Origin: Codonopsis lanceolata
Lineage: Eukaryota > Streptophyta > Magnoliopsida > Asterales > Campanulaceae
Direction: 5' to 3'
NCBI GenBank assembly: GCA_013146195.2
Contig: CM028382.1
Coordinates: 120,913,023-120,977,022, forward strand
DNA length: 64,000 bases
Made by a program: the position numbers and the translations under genes. The notes under the pieces are model-generated. The model was not told where the DNA came from, did not search any database, and saw nothing but the letters and a program-made list of their open reading frames with translations. This document shows positions 9,981-21,086 of the stretch, piece by piece. Position 1 is the first letter of the stretch; every line of letters starts with the position of its first letter.

Positions 9981-10170
9981 AAATCCACTCATGGCAACCG
10001 AGGCACATTCCAACGTACTAACATAGACAGCACTCCTCTCGCATTTTTGATTTCGTCTTCCCCTAAATAAGGGAGGGTGGAATGAGAGCAGTGGTGTCCC
10101 GCATCCGAACGTACACGCACCCCTATCCAAGGGCGCACGGGGCGCGGGAGCACATCATGGGAACCTCACA

Positions 10171-10190
10171 GTGGTGACTCTGCTGGGGAG
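10171..10190 (+). promoter_or_regulatory. Primer-binding site of the Tat element
   Basis: GTGGTGACTCTGCTGGGGAG directly follows the LTR. It resembles the TGGCGACTCTGCTGGGGA-type site of Tat/Ogre elements, which to my recollection is matched to tRNA-Arg; I could not check this. Confidence 0.7.
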
Positions 10191-10477
10191 TTGTTTTATT
10201 TTAAATAAAATGGAGGGCTAGACTCATAAAATAAAACGTTTTTTGTTTTTATTTGTTTCTGACTGCAGTATGTTTGTTATATTAATTTATGCATTTGAAT
10301 ATAGTGTTCCTATACATCCATGACTATATTTGTGGATATGATCCTCCATCTTGCAGAAGTTTCGTTCTGATAACTGTTACAGGTGTGTTTAAGAATATTT
10401 TAAAAAATATATAAAAAAAAATCAAAAAATCAAAAAATAATATCAAAAAAAAATTTCGAAAAAAATAAATAAATAAA

Positions 10478-10534
<57 letters not shown>

Positions 10535-11612
10535 CAATAAATTCCGGGCAGCACAACAAAAGAGTCGGGGCTTTATTTTATTTTCGGCTCTATATTATTA
10601 TTTCTTTCATTTTATTCTGTACATTTATACATATTTGCATTCATTCTGTCATTTTATTTTGGGGACATAGGACCAAAATTTGTAATTAATAGGGATAGAT
10701 AGTTTCCCCACTTTTCTTTCTATTTCTTAAAATTGTGTGCTTGCTTGCTTGCGCTCAAAAATAAAAAGCCGAGAAAATCCACACATAACAGCAAGATAGA
10801 CCATATTTGCTTTATTTTTCTGTTCATATATCTGTAAATAAATAAAGACTTTACTGCTTTCTAGATACCGCACACACATGCACGCATATAGATATATTCC
10901 GAACTGTTACCCTACACCATGGCCAGCCTACCCCCTGCATAAGCCAACGTTAGAATGCATATAGTTTTTCAGGACACTTCACAGACCGATCGGTTTTTGC
11001 ATCTCTGGGTTATGAGCCAGCCCCTGTAAAAAGAAATCATCAAAAAAAAATTAAAATAAATATATATATATATATATATATTTCAAAAAAAATGTGCAAG
11101 TTCAAAAACAAAATAATAAAAAAATAATAATAAGTGCGCACAAAAAAATATAGAATATAAATATAAATAACAAACAGGGGTTGACTTATAATTCTCAGAT
11201 GCTTGACCTAGACAATTTCGGATGGTGGATCCTGGAAAGAGTATAGGCTGTTCGCCTGGGACCAGTCCAGTCCTGGGGAGTCGAAAGACAGGTGGAATAC
11301 GTTGGTCCTATACTATGGAAAAAGAATCCACTATTCCAGGAAAAGTCATGAGTCTGTCAAAATAAAGCAGGTGTTTATCCGGTCAATTGTAGGGAACAAA
11401 AAATAAATAAAAATACTAATAAAAAGGCACGCTGTACTCCGAGCCTCCTCCAAACTTCGATACCTCAAAACCCCATTTTCCTCATAAACCTGGCCCGAAT
11501 TTGGAAAGGCGAGATAATCGGCCGGTTGATACGGGAAAGTAGTGTAAATCGATCGAGGGTATCAATTTCAAATCGCAGGCGAATCGCCTCGGAGGGTATA
11601 GATCCGAGCAAG
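10191..11612 (+). other. Untranslated leader of the Tat element
   Basis: There is no long coding frame. It holds an (AT)n microsatellite at about 10481-10531, a second at 11059-11081, and A-rich low-complexity DNA. The length fits the long leaders of Tat/Ogre elements. Confidence 0.6.
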
Positions 11613-13703
11613 ATGGCGCAGAAAGTGAAGTCGGCCATGGGTGCAGAATCGGGGCTCGGGGTATGTTCCGCCTCCGGCAATGCAGGAATGGTTTGACCAA
11701 AGGTTGGGTGCAGCGATGAGTCAAATGGCTAGTCTGGTACAAAGTCTAAAATCTAGTGGTGAGGTGAACTCTTCCCCTACTATTCCCCAAGATGCATCCA
11801 CATCTCAGGTGCCTCCAAACACAACCCCTCAGCCAAACACTAACCCACCAAATACTACCACTATCCCAAATCCCAATCCTCCACCAAGTCCCTACTACCC
11901 AAATATCTATCCTTACCCGTCTTATCCATTATATCTTCCCCCAAACACCCAGAATCCAAATGACCTCCATTTTCCTATAACTAATCCACTCCTAAATAGC
12001 CCACACATGGACCCAAAAAGCTTTAACCCACCAGGCCAAGTTACCACATATTTACCCCCTAATGATCCTGGTTGCCCGGCTGAAACCGCCAATAACCCAC
12101 CGACCCAGAATCCATATACTACCCAAAACCAACCAAGCCAAAATCCTTATACTATCCAAAATCCACCAACCCAAGACTTTTATCCAACCCAATATCCATA
12201 CCCAACCCAGAGTCCTTATAATGCCCAAATTCCATTAACCCAGAATCCATGCACTATCCAAAACCCACCAGCCCAAAATCCTTACCAAAACCATCAACCA
12301 GAAAATAACCCAGCCTTCCCAAATCCAGCCAGCATATACCAAAAACCAACTCCCCCAACCACCAAAATGGAGGCCGACATGGAAAATATGAAGGCCATGA
12401 TGCTTAAACTTCTCAATAAATGGGAATTTTCTACGCGGGCCCTAACATTGCAACCATCAGCAATACTTCCCTCAAAGTTCAAAATGCCCGACATAGAAAA
12501 GTTTGACGGGACTGGATGCCCTATATCTCATTTAAAGTCTTATTCCACCGGCATGCAAGGGAGCTAGCTTTGAGGCTATGGCTTTTAATTTTCACCTCAC
12601 TGGTAGGAGCCGCCAAACAATGGTTAATGTTGTCTCGACAAATAGCACCATGAATACACAGGACCAGATAGCCGAAGCGTTCCTAGAAATATACAAAGAC
12701 AATACCAGTCCTGAAAATAGGAGGGACCTTGAATCGTGCACCCAATGGGAAAAAGAAACCTGCGCCGAGTTTGCAGTCAGGTGGAAGAAAAAGCTGGCAC
12801 AGACTTTTGACAGACCTGATCCGGCCGAGTCATGCAGAATGTTCATCAAAAACCTCCAGCCCATTTACCTGGAACATATGTGGTACCTCCCCTATACCAA
12901 TTTCAACGAAATAGTGGAGATAGGAGCCCATATTGATGATGATATACGGACTGGCCAACTAAAAACCAATACGTCTCCTAGTTCTTTCCGTTACTCCAAA
13001 GGAAAGACAGTCGCACCAGCACCAGCTGTCAACATGGTAGGGAATGCCTCAACCCCATTTTCTAACCAAAATTATAGCTCTGTTCCATGGTATTATGGGT
13101 CGGATAGGTCTGTCAATACAGTAGGAGCAAATGATGGCCCGGCCGTAAACTTCGTAAATCGAACAGGGGTAAGCCAAGATTATGATGAACCGCAAGCTCC
13201 TCATGCGTGATATCGCGGGGCTAATGGCACAAGGAGTGTTGAAGCCGTTGGAAAATTACAAGCTACCTGACCCCCTGCCCAAGACTTGGAACCATGCCCA
13301 GTACTGTGAATATCATCGCTCTAGTGGTCACCTCACCGACAAATGTTACACCCTCAAAAATGCTATCCAGGACCTAATAGATGATAAGGTTATTGAAAAA
13401 CTCGCACCCAGACCAAATGTAGTCAATAACCCTCTACCTCAAATCAATATGATTGAGGTTGATGAAAACCCTTTTGTGCCCATGTTCGAAATAAATAAAC
13501 ATCCACTTCCATATATCCTCATTCCTATTCCTCCAACCGTATCCATAAAAGAGCCTAGCTGTAATATGCTTTCTTGGGACACCATCCTTGGTAGCCAAAA
13601 CACATGTAACATTGAAAAGGCCACTTGGGTTGGTGGAGATGTTAGCCACCTTACCCGATCTGGCCGAGCCTACCAGCCAAACCCTGAAAGAGGTAACCAC
13701 TGA
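11613..13703 (+). pseudogene. Tat-type gag with Pro/Asn/Gln-rich N-terminus, frameshifted
   Basis: An ATG at 11613 opens one frame, but the long frame (11629-12567) is offset, so a shift is needed near 11640. Its first 200 residues are low-complexity, built from repeats of PTQNPYT-QN type. The gag core starts near FKMPDIEKFDGTG (12478), breaks at TAG 12565 and goes on in another frame (12578-13210) with ESCTQWEKETCAEFAVRWKKK, RMFIKNLQP and IYLEHMW. A third frame (13182-13703) has LPKTWNHAQYCEYHRSSGHLTDKCYTLK, the C-H-H-C knuckle typical of Tat/Ogre gag. At least three shifts make it inactive. Confidence 0.85.
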
Positions 13704-13892
13704 AAAGATCAAGTAATGAATCTTGGGGCTAAAACGGTGGAAGATTCTTTATTAGCTCAGATGTAGAAAACTCAGGCCAACATCTCCATCTAGGGCTTAC
13801 TGTGTGCTCCCAAGACCCACCGTGATACGCTGGCTAAGTCACTAAGCCAAGCAGTCGTTCCTATTGAAACCTCCCCCAATGAGCTTACTCAA

Positions 13893-15077
13893 ATGATCGA
13901 GGACCTCCATTTCGGGAACGTAATAATGTTTACCGATCTAGACTTGCCAAGGGAAGGAACTAACCACATTGATGCTCTTCACATCACTGTGGAAATTTTG
14001 GAGAAACGGGTTCCCCGAGTTTTGATAGATAATGGGTCTTCACTGAATGTATGTCCTACCAGCACATTAGCCAAGCTAGGGATAAAGATATCAGAACTCG
14101 CTCCTTCCTCGCAGACATTTAAGGCATACGACAACACCAGTCGATGTGTCTTAGGGGTGGTCACTTTAATGTTAACCGCTGGGCCCTTAAACATGCTAGT
14201 TGAGTTCCAAGTCCTGGATATACCAGCCACCTTTAGCCTGTTGTTGGGACGCCCTTGGATTCATGGGGTAAAGGGGGTAGCCTCTTCATTACACCAGCGT
14301 GTCAAATTCATCCACGATGACCACATAGTAATTATTCTGGCCGATAAGATCGTGGAGAATAAGGAAAGCGAGGATATCCCAATCCTCGAGATAGAACATG
14401 AGGACACTGGTATTTTTCTCAGTGGCTTTGAGGTTATCCGCCAAGTTGTGGTCAACGCCATTGAATATGGCCGAGAAACTGACATCATTGGAAAGAAAGT
14501 CACTTCCTTAGGAAACATGGTCCCTTTAAACATGTTCCGAAAAATGAATTATATGCCTGGTCTAGGTCTCGGCAAAAATCAGCAAGGACTAGTTAATTTA
14601 GTCCAAGATGAACTTAAGGAATGTATCCCTCCTTTCGGCCTAGGATACACGCCTACTCCAGCTGAAGTAGCCGCAGTCATGAAACTGAAACGTGAGAAAA
14701 GGAAGGCGGAAAGAGAAAAGCGTCCTTATGAATATCCCCCTCTCCAACCCTATAGAAAAACCTTAAATGGTTACTTTGTACGTAAAGAGGAAACTGAAGC
14801 CTATCTCATGTTTCCTGAACCCTGGATAGACCAGAATGGGAAAAATTGCTCTGGTTGGGAAGTCTTTGATGATGTCAGTATTCTCTCAGATGATATGGAA
14901 CAGGTTACCCTGGAGCCCCGTAGCGCCGCTTATAAGACTATCCCCATTGAAAATACATGGTCTATAGACCAAGATGATTATGCTTTGGCCCGGCTAGATG
15001 ATGACGGTCTAGGAGACAGCTTTCTGGGTATGATAGACAGAGGCACTAATTATGAAAAACTCTCTGTTGAGTTCTAG
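13893..15077 (+). CDS. Tat-type aspartic protease followed by a G-patch motif
   Basis: The frame is open for 394 codons. VLIDNGSSLNVCP (about residue 44) is a retroviral-type aspartic protease site, with Asn after Asp where DTGS or DSGS is usual; FSLLLGRPWIHG is the conserved end of the protease. At about residue 214 comes MFRKMNYMPGLGLGKNQQGL, a G-patch, which is characteristic of Ogre/Tat polyproteins. The linker continues toward RT (ECIPPFGLGY, lysine-rich stretch). The stop is at 15075, and RT restarts in a neighbouring frame. It is probably part of one pol that has since been broken; activity is doubtful. Confidence 0.85.
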   Translation: MIEDLHFGNVIMFTDLDLPREGTNHIDALHITVEILEKRVPRVLIDNGSSLNVCPTSTLAKLGIKISELAPSSQTFKAYDNTSRCVLGVVTLMLTAGPLNMLVEFQVLDIPATFSLLLGRPWIHGVKGVASSLHQRVKFIHDDHIVIILADKIVENKESEDIPILEIEHEDTGIFLSGFEVIRQVVVNAIEYGRETDIIGKKVTSLGNMVPLNMFRKMNYMPGLGLGKNQQGLVNLVQDELKECIPPFGLGYTPTPAEVAAVMKLKREKRKAEREKRPYEYPPLQPYRKTLNGYFVRKEETEAYLMFPEPWIDQNGKNCSGWEVFDDVSILSDDMEQVTLEPRSAAYKTIPIENTWSIDQDDYALARLDDDGLGDSFLGMIDRGTNYEKLSVEF

Positions 15078-15143
15078 TCTATTTCTAATAAGCCTCTGCA
15101 GAATTGGTACACCACGATCGGTCCGCTCCTGACACCCGCAGAC

Positions 15144-17957
15144 TTGATAGACTGTTTCAGATATACTATCCCCGATCCTTTCCCTAGCTTTACGGATTGG
15201 TCATCTACCAATCCGCTACCTATAGTTGAGGATCTCAAACCCCAGGTCCTCAACAATGTAATAACCCCTGTACAATGTGCTTTTAATAATAATATAAATG
15301 TCTTTGCTTATTCCTTAGTTGCACCTACTTTAAAAGACACATTAAAAAATAATAGTTATGATAATGAGTCATTTAATAAAATGGACCCAAAAGATAAAAA
15401 TTATCTGCTTGAGCTTGCAAAGTTAGTCGAGTACCAGGACAAAGCCATTCATCAGGAGATACTGAAGACCTGTCCACTATCAACCTGGGGCTGGACAATG
15501 AAGTCAAAGAAATCAGAATCGGCAGTTACCTCCAAGGTCCAGAAAGAAAGACCCTCATTGATCTCCTCAAAGAGTTTCGTAGACATCTTTTCCTGGTCCT
15601 ATGAAGATATGCCCGGCCTAGATCCAACTATAGTCAAGCACCGGATTCCCACATACCCGGATGCTCGCCCAGTCAAACAGAAACTCCGGCGCATCAAGCC
15701 AGAATGGTCACTACAAGTTAAAGAAGAAATCATGAAACAGCTACGTGTCAACTTCATTCGGGTAGTTGAATACCCGACTTGGCTGTCCAATATAGTGACC
15801 GTTCCCAAGCCCAACGGGAAAGTCAGAATCTGTGTAGACTTCCGCGACCTCAACAAAGCGTCGCCTAAAGATGACTTCCCCCTACCCAACATTGACATTG
15901 TGGTAGCTGCCGTCGCAGCTCACAAAGTCCGATCCTTCGTCGACGGCATGCTGGGCTACAACCAAATCAAAATGGCAGCAGAAGACCAGGAGAAGACCTC
16001 ATTCACTACTCCTTGGGGAACTTACTGTTACACTGTCATGCCATTTGGACTAAAGAATGCCGGAGCCACTTACCAGAGGGCTGCCACCACCATCTTCCAC
16101 GACATGATCCATAAAGAGATGGAGGTCTATGTCGATGATATGATCGTGCATTCCAGCAACGCCTACGGTGCTCACATTAAAGATCTTCGGAAGTTCTTCG
16201 AAAGACTCAGAAAGCACCAGATGAAGCTCAACCCCACCAAGTGCACATTCGGGGTTACCAGAGGCAAAGTCCTGGGATTCTTAGTAACTGAGCAAGGCAT
16301 CGAGATCGAGCCAGCGAAGATCAAAGTCATTCTAGAAATGACACAGCCAAAAACTCCCACTGAAGTCAAAGGCTTCCTAGGCCGGTTGCAGTACATCATC
16401 CGTTTCATCAAACAGCTGACTACCACCTTTGAGCCCCTCTTTAAACTCCTAAAAAAGAATACCGATCAAGTCTGGGACGCAAAGTGCCAGCTAGCCTTCG
16501 AAAAAATAAAAGCCTACCTTACCAATCCCCCTGTGCTAGCTCCACCCCATACACATAAACCTCTCCTCATATACTTAACCGTCACAAACACATCAGTAGG
16601 GGCTATGCTCGCCCAAGAGAAAGAAGATTCCTACATTGAAAATGCCATATATTTCATAAGTAGGAATCTACAAGGAAGCGAGCTCAACTATTCGGCGTTG
16701 GAAAAAAGCTGCACCGGCCTAGTCTGGGCCACACAGAGGATCAAAACCTATCTCCAGGGAAGGTCCATCAAGCTCATATCTAGGATGGACCCCATCAAAT
16801 ACATCTTCGGTAAGCCATCACTGTCCAGCAGACTAGCCAAGTGGTCCTTTCTTCTTAATGAGTTTGACATAACTTATGTCACTCTCAAGTCCATCAAAGA
16901 AAGCGTCATCGCCGACCACTTAGCTGATCTACCTCTGAAGGTCCAAGATGCAACTGAGCCCGGTTTCCCAGATGAAGGTGTCCTAGAAATCACTAACCAG
17001 GACACCTATTGGCAGATGTTCTTTGAAGGAGCCACGAACAAAAGAGGCTTTGGCATAGGAATCTTGTTAATGGATCCGGCTGACTCTCATACTCCGCTGG
17101 CTATAAGGTTGGAATTCGAATGTTCAAATAATACGGCGGAATATGAAGCCTGTATTGCTGGCCTAGAAGAAGCTCTCAAAAGGGGAGCTAAAGATCTCGA
17201 AGTCTACGGAGACTCGGCCCTAATCATAAATCAAATCGAAGGAAGATGGAGGACCCAGGATCCTCGGCTGCAGTTATATCATGCCAAGTTAATAACAGTC
17301 GTCGCCCGATTTGTTTCAATCTCGTTCCATTACCTGCCACGAGATAAGAATCAATTCGCCGATGCCCTGGCCACTCTGGCGTCACTAGTCCAAATTCCCG
17401 CCGAAACTAAAGTCCGGCCATTTATAGTTGGGAAGAAGGTAACTCCGGCATACTGTTTCAAAATCAACGCAGCCCCTGAAGCAGATCACGAGCCCTGGTA
17501 TGCTGACATCTTAAATCTGCTCCAGAAAAATCTTTATCCTCCTGGCTTAGACAAAAGGGGAAGAGTCTCCCTGCGAAGATGGGCCTCCCAATTCGTACTC
17601 AGCGGTGGCAGCCTATATAAGAGACACTATCAAGGCCTCAACCTACCATGTGTCAATCAGGCCAAAGCTGAGCAAATTATGGATCAACTACATGGTGGTA
17701 CCTGTGGGCCCCACATGAACGATAATATGCTATCAAAGAAAGTCGTCCGACAGGGGTACTACTGGAGTACGCTCGAAACTGATTATATCCGGTGGGTGCG
17801 ACATTGCGACAAATGTCAGCGCTTTGCCAATCTACAGCATGTGCCCCCACACGTCCTATACAACTCCACAGCCCCCTGGCCCTTTTCAACATGGGGTATC
17901 GATGTCATTGGCCAAATTCACCCGAGGGATCCAATGGCCATGAATACGTCCTGGTAG
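15144..17957 (+). CDS. Tat-type RT, RNase H, second (archaeal-like) RNase H and integrase start
   Basis: 937 codons stay open. RT (about residues 165-420) has YPTWLSNIVTVPKPNGKVRICVDFRDLN (in pieces: VPKPNGK, DFRDLNKA), VDGMLGYNQIKM where F-D-SGY-QI is usual (Ser to Leu), PFGLKNAGATYQRA and EVYVDDMIVHS (active site). The RT-linked RNase H follows (LLIYLTVTN, EKSCTGLVWA) with Asp lost at the first site. A second RNase H (about 625-750) has FEGATNKRGFGIGILL, NTAEYEACIAGLEEAL, YGDSALIINQ and DALATLASL; this extra aRNH marks Tat elements. The integrase zinc site HGG-CGPH...CDKCQ ends the frame, which shifts near 17920. Confidence 0.92.
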   Translation: MIDCFRYTIPDPFPSFTDWSSTNPLPIVEDLKPQVLNNVITPVQCAFNNNINVFAYSLVAPTLKDTLKNNSYDNESFNKMDPKDKNYLLELAKLVEYQDKAIHQEILKTCPLSTWGWTMKSKKSESAVTSKVQKERPSLISSKSFVDIFSWSYEDMPGLDPTIVKHRIPTYPDARPVKQKLRRIKPEWSLQVKEEIMKQLRVNFIRVVEYPTWLSNIVTVPKPNGKVRICVDFRDLNKASPKDDFPLPNIDIVVAAVAAHKVRSFVDGMLGYNQIKMAAEDQEKTSFTTPWGTYCYTVMPFGLKNAGATYQRAATTIFHDMIHKEMEVYVDDMIVHSSNAYGAHIKDLRKFFERLRKHQMKLNPTKCTFGVTRGKVLGFLVTEQGIEIEPAKIKVILEMTQPKTPTEVKGFLGRLQYIIRFIKQLTTTFEPLFKLLKKNTDQVWDAKCQLAFEKIKAYLTNPPVLAPPHTHKPLLIYLTVTNTSVGAMLAQEKEDSYIENAIYFISRNLQGSELNYSALEKSCTGLVWATQRIKTYLQGRSIKLISRMDPIKYIFGKPSLSSRLAKWSFLLNEFDITYVTLKSIKESVIADHLADLPLKVQDATEPGFPDEGVLEITNQDTYWQMFFEGATNKRGFGIGILLMDPADSHTPLAIRLEFECSNNTAEYEACIAGLEEALKRGAKDLEVYGDSALIINQIEGRWRTQDPRLQLYHAKLITVVARFVSISFHYLPRDKNQFADALATLASLVQIPAETKVRPFIVGKKVTPAYCFKINAAPEADHEPWYADILNLLQKNLYPPGLDKRGRVSLRRWASQFVLSGGSLYKRHYQGLNLPCVNQAKAEQIMDQLHGGTCGPHMNDNMLSKKVVRQGYYWSTLETDYIRWVRHCDKCQRFANLQHVPPHVLYNSTAPWPFSTWGIDVIGQIHPRDPMAMNTSW

Positions 17958-18728
17958 CCATCGATTACTTCACAAAGTGGGTAGAAGCCTCTTCCTACAA
18001 GATCCTAAACGCCCGAAAGGTATCCGAATTTATTCGGGCCAATATCATATACCACTATGGGGTACCTTTCGAGATAATCTTCGACAACGGCTCTTATTTT
18101 GAAGGGGACGTGAACCGTCTGCTGGACGAGTTCAAGATCCAAAGACACAAATCCTCCCCCTACTGGCCATAAGCCAATGGTGCCGTTGAAGCAGCCAACA
18201 AAACTCTCGAGAACGTCATCAGAAAAATGGATGATACAGGAAGAGACTGGCCAGAAAAATTGCCACTAGCCCTCTGGGGCTACCGTACGTCAGTCCGCAC
18301 ACCCACTTGGGCTACTCCCTACTCTCTGGCATATGACATGGAAGCGGTACTACCAATAGAGATGGCAATTCCATCATTGAGAGTAATGATGGATGCTGGT
18401 ATAGCAGAAGTTGACTGGGTCAAAGGGCGGTACGAAGAACTGGCCCTAATTGATGAACGACGCCTGATAGCCTTGGAGCATACCCGGGCGTATCGCCCGA
18501 GCTTTCAATAAAAAAGTCAAAGGCCGTGATATCCAAGTTGGAGACCTCGTGCTTCGAGAAAAAACCCCTAGTTATGTTGAGACTAGGGGAAAATGGAAGT
18601 CTCCCTGGATGGGACCGTACATCATTAAGGAGATCCGATCAGGAGGTGCCGTGCTTCTCACGAACCAGGATGAGGAGGACCTTGTCCAGCCCTTCAACCT
18701 CGACAAACTCAAAAGGTACTACGCCTAA
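17915..18728 (+). pseudogene. Tat integrase catalytic core and C-terminus, broken
   Basis: After the shift the core continues: YVLVAIDYFTKWVEA, FDNGSYF and GAVEAANKTLENV, keeping the D, D and E of the integrase active site. TAA at 18170 lies just before ANGAVEA (normally a Gln codon, CAA to TAA). A further shift near 18510 is needed to reach the C-terminal part (VGDLVLREKTPS, GKWKSPWMGPYIIKE, FNLDKLKRYYA; stop 18726). So the element cannot make an intact integrase. Confidence 0.88.
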
Positions 18729-18763
18729 GCTATCCTATTCAGCAAATGCTTCCCTCTCCAGTC

Positions 18764-18873
18764 CGCTAGACTGAAAACCCGAAAGGGCGGTCTAGGCAAA
18801 AATTAGGGCATAAAAAAAAGGGGCTCGCTAGGCTGAAAACCAGAAAGGGCGGCCTAGGCAAAAATTAGAGCAC
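18764..18873 (+). repeat. Duplicated post-pol motif of the Tat element
   Basis: CGCTAGACTGAAAACCCGAA...GGTCTAGGCAAAAATTAGGGC (18764-18810) recurs with few changes at 18824-18873. It sits directly after pol. I recall similar words after pol in other Tat-type elements but cannot confirm it here. Confidence 0.65.
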
Positions 18874-19238
18874 AAAAGAAAATTAAAAAAATGATTAAAT
18901 AAAAAATATAATACTAAAAAAATGAATAAATAAAAAAAAATAATAATAATAAAAAAAAAAAGGAGAGGGAAGGCATTATTTGAAGCCCTCAGCGTACTAC
19001 CTCCAGTCTTCAGCCCATCAGAAGCTCGACTGACAAAAGAGAAAAACCACGACAAAGAAGCTCATATTAAAACACTAAAATATAATTTTACAGGTCCTAA
19101 AGTGCACCTTAGGAATATTTATTAAGACGTCTATATTATACATTATTTGCATTGTACATATCTATATACTGCCTGTACCCCCTTTGTTTTTCCCCAGAAA
19201 CAATTCCTTTTCTTGCAGCCTTAGCCCCGAGCGGTCTA

Positions 19239-20962
19239 TCAGTGCCTGCAGCGTCCACCGAGCCGGGCCCATATACTCCTTCTACGAGGCGCAGAGGAAG
19301 CCCTAGATTCATCAGCATGAGCGCCACCAGATGTGTCTCCCTTTTCATCATCGGCATCCCCGCTCTCCTGAGCAAACGTATTGCTCGGGCCCGCTTCATC
19401 ATTTCTGAGACCAGCACCCCATACATGAGGGGGAGGAGGAACAGTTATCTCTCGTTCCCATGGGTTGTCCTGTCTGCCTGCCAAGCTTAGCCGCGGAGGC
19501 TCGTGACCACCAGTTCTCAGAGCAGTACCCCAACCAGTCTGAGGGGGAAGAGCAGCTGCTTCTTGTTTCCATGGGTTGTGCTGTTGACCAAAATCACTCA
19601 ATCTGTGGGATGTATTGCTGGGACCCGCAGTATCCGGTCCAGGGGCCGTCCGAGTATCAAGGCCATGAACCTGTCGAAATTCTGCCTCCAGAGCCCGAGG
19701 AACAACCAACCCTGAGCTATCAATGTGCTCGCCTACTTCCAGCAGGCGAGCATCCAACCCATTGGTTATATGACGACCCAGCAAATGTCTCAGTACATGC
19801 CGAATGGCGCGAGATGACCCCTCAGCAGCTACCATAACCCACGCTAAATACCCAAGGGACAGAAGCATATAATCAGAATATGGATATGCTACCTCCAGTC
19901 TTTCAGCATCTCTGAGCCACATGCCCTGGATAGTGGGACCTAGACGATCATTGGTAAGCTCCCTTCCCATATATATAGGACGGGAGGTGTCCGGGATCAC
20001 TTGCTCCCTTCCAAATTGCCGCAAGATCCGGTCCGGTTGGTAAAAAGAAGTCCGATAAAGGCCCAACATGACCACTTGGCTGTACTCGTTAGAGTGATGA
20101 AGAAAAAAAGCCGGATCTCCCAGTGGCGGACGACCCAGATTATATCCATTGAGCCCCGGCGATAAAAGTGATCGGCCCAGTCAATCTCAGAATAATTAGT
20201 CTGGGGAAAGTGTCCGCGCATACCATAAAATGATGGATCATAAGGAGCTCCATGCAGTACGGGAGTCTGAACCCAAAGGAAGTGCTCTTCTAGCCACATG
20301 TGGACCAGAATGGGGCTAGCGGTGGGGGACAGTTCATTCCCACTAGCAAAAGCAGTCAGGCCCGTGAAAGTCTCCGCCAAAATCACCGGAACAATGTTCA
20401 GCCGGCGATCCCGAGCCTATAATGCCAGGTCTACGACCCGCTCATCTACTAATCCGGGTAGACCAACTATCAAATATCTCCCTACCAAGCAGAGAAAAAG
20501 TGTTGTCAATCTACGCCGCTGATAGTCCACGTCATCTTCAATGTATTATGTGAAGGCTCCAGGAAGAACCCACAAATTGAAATATTCCCCATTATAAAAT
20601 CCTGGAGTAGCACTGCGGGTAGAATTGAAGAGCTCCCGGATAACCATGTACGGACGCCTTCTGTATTCGGGTACCGCAATCTGACGAGTAGGTGCCACCC
20701 CCAGCATAGCACAGAACTCCTCAAAAGTGGGACACATCTCGTTCAAGCCAAAATTAAACAAGTGATCCTCAGGAGACCAAAACCTGGCGGCTCCCCTCAA
20801 CATGTCCCAATTAATTATGACATTCTGCCAGGACAGAAGGCACCTGAACCCGAAAAGATGTTCAAACCAATCCCTTTCGTCAGATCGCAAAGAAAGAATC
20901 TAGAAATCCAGGGAATTTTCGTAAATCTCAATTTCCAGAGCCGTAGGAATGCGGGTGGCCAT
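19239..20962 (-). pseudogene. Antisense accessory gene of the Tat element (DUF7745 / plant-mobile-domain-like)
   Basis: The gene runs against gag-pol. The ATG at 20962 starts MATRIPTALEIEIYENSLDF and meets TAG 20 codons in; the frame then continues with WQNVIINWDMLRGAARFWSP, FNFGLNEMCPTFEEFCAMLG and PEYRRRPYMVIREL. After breaks near 20545 and 20390 it goes on (WVQTPVLHGAPYDPSFYG; YQPDRILRQFGREQVIP) and ends with a Pro/Gly/Ser-rich tail with two NPW repeats (stop near 19239). Antisense genes with this fold are known in Tat-lineage elements such as Grande and Retand; the DUF7745-like label is from memory. Function unknown. Stops and shifts show decay. Confidence 0.75.
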
Positions 20963-21086
20963 TTATAAGATATGCGAAAAGTTTTGTTATGGCTAAGTAA
21001 GGCTATGGCAGGCAAGACATAAGCTGGTAAATCTAGAGAGAAAGAACGAAATGAATTAGTGAAGAAGCGAGCTGGTTTCCGTCAGA

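Larger units (their letters stand above)
8332..10170 (+). mobile_element. 5' LTR of a Tat/Ogre-like gypsy element
   Basis: The LTR is 1839 bp. It starts TGTAGACACCCCAATTTC and ends GGAACCTCACA, directly before a primer site at 10171. A second, diverged copy (46105-47913) starts and ends with the same words, which fixes both ends. Inside are a palindrome pair (8508-8545), a TATA box (8681), a hairpin just after it, a vestigial primer-site-like word (9611) and a tandem duplication near the 3' end. It interrupts copia RT; the five bases to the left are GTAGG. Confidence 0.9.
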
